A DNA stretch of 8,046 nucleotides, from the NCBI GenBank assembly GCA_016219075.1, contig JACRCJ010000249.1, positions 1 through 8,046 on the forward strand. Reading direction: 5' to 3'. Positions within the stretch are counted from its first letter, which is position 1; each line of letters starts with the position of its first letter. Position numbers and translations under genes: made by a program. The notes beneath the pieces were generated by a model, which made no database searches, was not told the origin of the DNA, and saw only the letters and a program-made list of their open reading frames with translations. Of this stretch, positions 6,314 to 8,046 are shown piece by piece. Source of the stretch: Deltaproteobacteria bacterium. Its GTDB lineage: Bacteria > Desulfobacterota > GWC2-55-46.

Positions 6314-7540
6314 TCAGGCTTCGTAGGCCTTCTCCTCGTGATGGAGGGCCTTGCCGCCTTCGCCGACCCATGAGGTCGTCCACCTGCGCTGAACGACGCG
6401 GAGCACTACCAGGGCTACCAAGCTCATCGCGCCAAAGAAGATGAACCCGCCGCTGAAGCTTCCGAGATACTGTTTGGAAACTCCCATGGCGTTGGGGAGG
6501 AGCCCTCCGCCCAGGGCGCCTACCTCTCCTACAAGGCTCATTGCAATTGGCGTGGCGTAGGCGAACCTCAAAGGCACTAACTGGAAGGTGGAGCCGTTGG
6601 CGGCCCCAAGGGCCGAGAATATGAGGATAAGGATTGCCGTCGTGATGAGGACCGAAGGCATGAAGCTTACGGCAAAGGCGCCGACTGCTATGAGTATAAG
6701 AAGTACATTGAGCATGCGTACGCCGCCCCAGCGGTCAGCCGCCCAGCCGCCCGTTATCCTCAGGACGCTGGCCATGATGGCGATGACCGCGGCGTACTGC
6801 CCCATCTGGCTCTTCGGTATGCCGAACTGGTCGTGGAAGAAGGTCGGCAGGAACATGGTGAAGCCGATATAGCCGCCGAAGCTGACTATATAGATTATAT
6901 TAAAGACCCATGCGTCTTTCTCGACAAGGATCTTAAGATAGTCGCTGAGTTTCTTTCTTTCCAGATCAGGAGGCTCCTTGGCGAAGAAAAGCATCAGGGC
7001 CATGGGTATGAGCATCAATATGATGGCGTAGCCGTAGACAGACGACCATCCGTATTTGACGGCAAGCGGGGGGGCGAAGAGCATCGCTATTACCGCGCCG
7101 CTGTTGCCGGCCCCGGCTATGCCTATGGCCAGCCCTTTATATTTGGGCGGGAACCAGCCGCCGCCGAGGGAAAGGGCAACGCCAAAGCTCGCTCCGGCTA
7201 TGCCGAGCGGGATGCCCATGTAGATGACCTCTGTGTAAGAATCGACGAAAAAATAGCCGTAGATAAGTCCGACTGTGATAAGCGCCATCTCAAACATCGC
7301 AGCCCATTTACGGGTGATGTACTGCGCCAGAAGCCCGGTGGGGAACCGCATAAGGGCGCCGGCCAGAACCGGGACTGACAGCATGAACCCCTTCTCCATG
7401 GGTGTAAGGTGGAACTGCTCGCTTATAAAAGGAGCCATCGCGCCGTTCATTACCCATATCGCAAAACAGAAATCGAAATACAGAAATGCACAAAACAGCG
7501 TGGGCGGATGCCCGGATTTCATGAATGCCTTGAAGTTCAT
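6314..7540 (-). CDS. narK: Nitrate/nitrite transporter NarK (MFS, NNP family)
   Basis: 408 residues with about 12 hydrophobic spans, an MFS transporter that moves nitrate in and/or nitrite out across the inner membrane. Family marks: R65 in LMRFPTG of helix 2 and R261 in the helix 8 stretch VLRITGGWAADRWGG match the two substrate-binding arginines of NarK proteins. A first nitrate signature G143-AGN146-SG...P157 lies in helix 5, and a second is centred on GAAN315GSTFQLVP in helix 10. The loop after helix 6 (KEPPDLERKKL) is the usual inter-half loop. It is a single unit, not the fused NarK1-NarK2 form. The start at 7540 has GGAGAG at 7548-7553. It heads the cluster and is followed by usp. Whether it is a nitrate/proton symporter or a nitrate/nitrite antiporter cannot be settled by eye. 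A cytoplasmic NarG requires such a transporter, which fits the context. Confidence 0.93.
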   Translation of the reverse strand: MNFKAFMKSGHPPTLFCAFLYFDFCFAIWVMNGAMAPFISEQFHLTPMEKGFMLSVPVLAGALMRFPTGLLAQYITRKWAAMFEMALITVGLIYGYFFVDSYTEVIYMGIPLGIAGASFGVALSLGGGWFPPKYKGLAIGIAGAGNSGAVIAMLFAPPLAVKYGWSSVYGYAIILMLIPMALMLFFAKEPPDLERKKLSDYLKILVEKDAWVFNIIYIVSFGGYIGFTMFLPTFFHDQFGIPKSQMGQYAAVIAIMASVLRITGGWAADRWGGVRMLNVLLILIAVGAFAVSFMPSVLITTAILILIFSALGAANGSTFQLVPLRFAYATPIAMSLVGEVGALGGGLLPNAMGVSKQYLGSFSGGFIFFGAMSLVALVVLRVVQRRWTTSWVGEGGKALHHEEKAYEA

Positions 7541-7553
7541 TATAACTCTCTCC

Positions 7554-7602
7554 TTTTCCTACTATGCCCCTGAAATTAGTCAAAAGGTATTATGCCAATC
7601 AA
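7554..7602 (-). promoter_or_regulatory. Possible FNR-type class II promoter of narK
   Basis: On the minus strand TTGAT-TGGC-ATAAT (7602-7589) matches the FNR/Dnr consensus TTGAT-N4-ATCAA in the whole first half and three of five bases of the second. Its centre at 7595.5 would be -41.5 for a start at A7554, and CATAGT (7566-7561; 4 of 6 to TATAAT) then falls exactly at -12 to -7. The resulting leader is only about 14 bases but keeps the ribosome-binding site. The fit of spacing is good and the half-site match is weak. Confidence 0.35.
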
Positions 7603-7791
7603 CGGAGGCTGTATTATTCAGTTCAGAAAGACTGCGCAACCGGGACCTTCGACACTGGCGGATGCCGCGGCCTGTTCAGCCCTCTATCCATAAAACTCCT
7701 CTCCGGCAGGAATTAACATCCTTAAAACTTCCGTCAGACACGCAAAGGCCCGGGCAGACACCACCGCCCTGAGTGGCGTTGACCGGTTAAG

Positions 7792-7843
7792 ATATCGGAA
7801 ACCAAACAGTTATGGACAGACCCGCGCTTCTAATTTCCGATAT
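7792..7843. repeat. Inverted repeat ATATCGGAAA...TTTCCGATAT
   Basis: Perfect 10-base arms at 7792-7801 and 7834-7843, separated by 32 bases. The arm centres are 42 bases apart, four turns of B-DNA. It lies about 250-300 bases upstream of narK in otherwise gene-free DNA. It could be two binding sites for one regulator on the same face of the helix, or a weak stem-loop. Confidence 0.45.
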
Positions 7844-8027
7844 TCCTTTCATCTTTTGAATGATATCCTTTCTAAAAAGTGCAATATGCGTACCAACAAA
7901 AATCACAGCACGGAAATAAAAATTAAAGTCATTGATATTTAAGCCGAAATATTTTTTTTACAGATGGAAGTACCCTGCCAGGCACCACGAGCGAATGTTA
8001 CGAATATGTAATACTTTTGACCTGATT

Positions 8028-8041
8028 ATGATATTTATCAA
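8028..8041. promoter_or_regulatory. FNR/CRP-family box
   Basis: ATGAT-ATTT-ATCAA on the plus strand (TTGAT-AAAT-ATCAT on the minus) matches nine of the ten conserved positions of TTGAT-N4-ATCAA. It lies nearly 500 bases from narK at the window edge. It more likely serves a gene beyond base 8046, perhaps a divergently transcribed one, although action on narK from a distance is possible. Confidence 0.5.
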
Positions 8042-8046
8042 TAAAT

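Larger units (their letters stand above)
7541..8046. other. 506-base non-coding region upstream of narK
   Basis: No convincing gene is present. The region is GC-rich up to about 7800 and becomes AT-rich toward 8046, as expected where promoters lie. It contains the possible narK promoter (7554-7602), the inverted repeat at 7792-7843, a half-site TTGAT-ATTT near 7933 and the FNR-type box at 8028-8041. A 22-codon open frame on the minus strand (7691-7623) has a good ribosome-binding site but no other support. Confidence 0.6.

Noticed and set aside
7308..7583. 91-codon minus-strand frame overlapping the narK start
   Set aside because: It is a different frame from narK, overlaps its conserved first helices, and gives a low-complexity translation. 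narK has the recognisable protein.
7576..7602. Sigma-54 promoter (TTGGCATAATACC...) upstream of narK
   Set aside because: GG is present at the -24 position, but ten bases later the required GC is TT, so the -12 element is missing.
1..8046. CRISPR array, tRNA or rRNA genes
   Set aside because: No regularly spaced direct repeats, and I saw no tRNA-like TTCGANNC arm with an acceptor stem or any rRNA-like conserved block.

Overview
The window is a respiratory nitrate locus from a bacterium, with every convincing gene on the minus strand. Read 5'->3' on that strand, the order is: a nitrate/nitrite transporter (narK, 7540-6314), a universal stress protein (6262-5822), a 495-base intergenic stretch, a basic protein I do not recognise (5325-4873), a membrane-anchored monoheme cytochrome c (4661-4047), the molybdenum alpha subunit narG (4046-324), and the first 107 codons of the iron-sulfur beta subunit narH (322-1, cut by the window edge). 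narJ and narI would be expected beyond base 1 but are not visible.

The coding DNA is GC-rich with GC-rich third positions, and strong Shine-Dalgarno sequences of the AGGAGG type precede most genes. NarG and NarH are clearly of the cytoplasm-facing Nar type: the FS0 ligands are present and there is no twin-arginine signal. A cytochrome c gene directly upstream of the alpha subunit is not the enterobacterial layout. It is known from Thermus (narC), from Geobacter-type nar clusters, and from the Nitrobacter-type nitrite oxidoreductase operons. Together with codon use this suggests an anaerobic or facultative environmental lineage such as Desulfobacterota or Nitrospirota. That placement is an impression, not a demonstration.

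How the genes fit together: NarK would exchange nitrate and nitrite across the inner membrane. NarG, with NarH and an unseen NarI, would carry out nitrate chemistry on the cytoplasmic side. The cytochrome c has a signal peptide and a C-terminal anchor, which places its heme in the periplasm, where it could exchange electrons with the membrane subunit. Cytochrome, narG and narH are packed with 0- and 1-base gaps and are surely one transcript. narK and usp (51-base gap) look like a second.

Regulatory regions: a perfect 9+9 inverted repeat lies 46 bases upstream of the cytochrome start. An FNR-type box (9 of 10 conserved bases) lies at the right edge of the window, and a weaker one lies at a class II position upstream of narK. 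The intergenic stretch at 5326-5821 is unexpectedly structured. It holds a large stem-loop, a plus-strand intrinsic terminator with no plus-strand gene before it, a good minus-strand promoter for the unknown gene, and a 10-base sequence exactly complementary to the ribosome-binding regions of both narG and narK. That stretch is the best candidate here for something undescribed.
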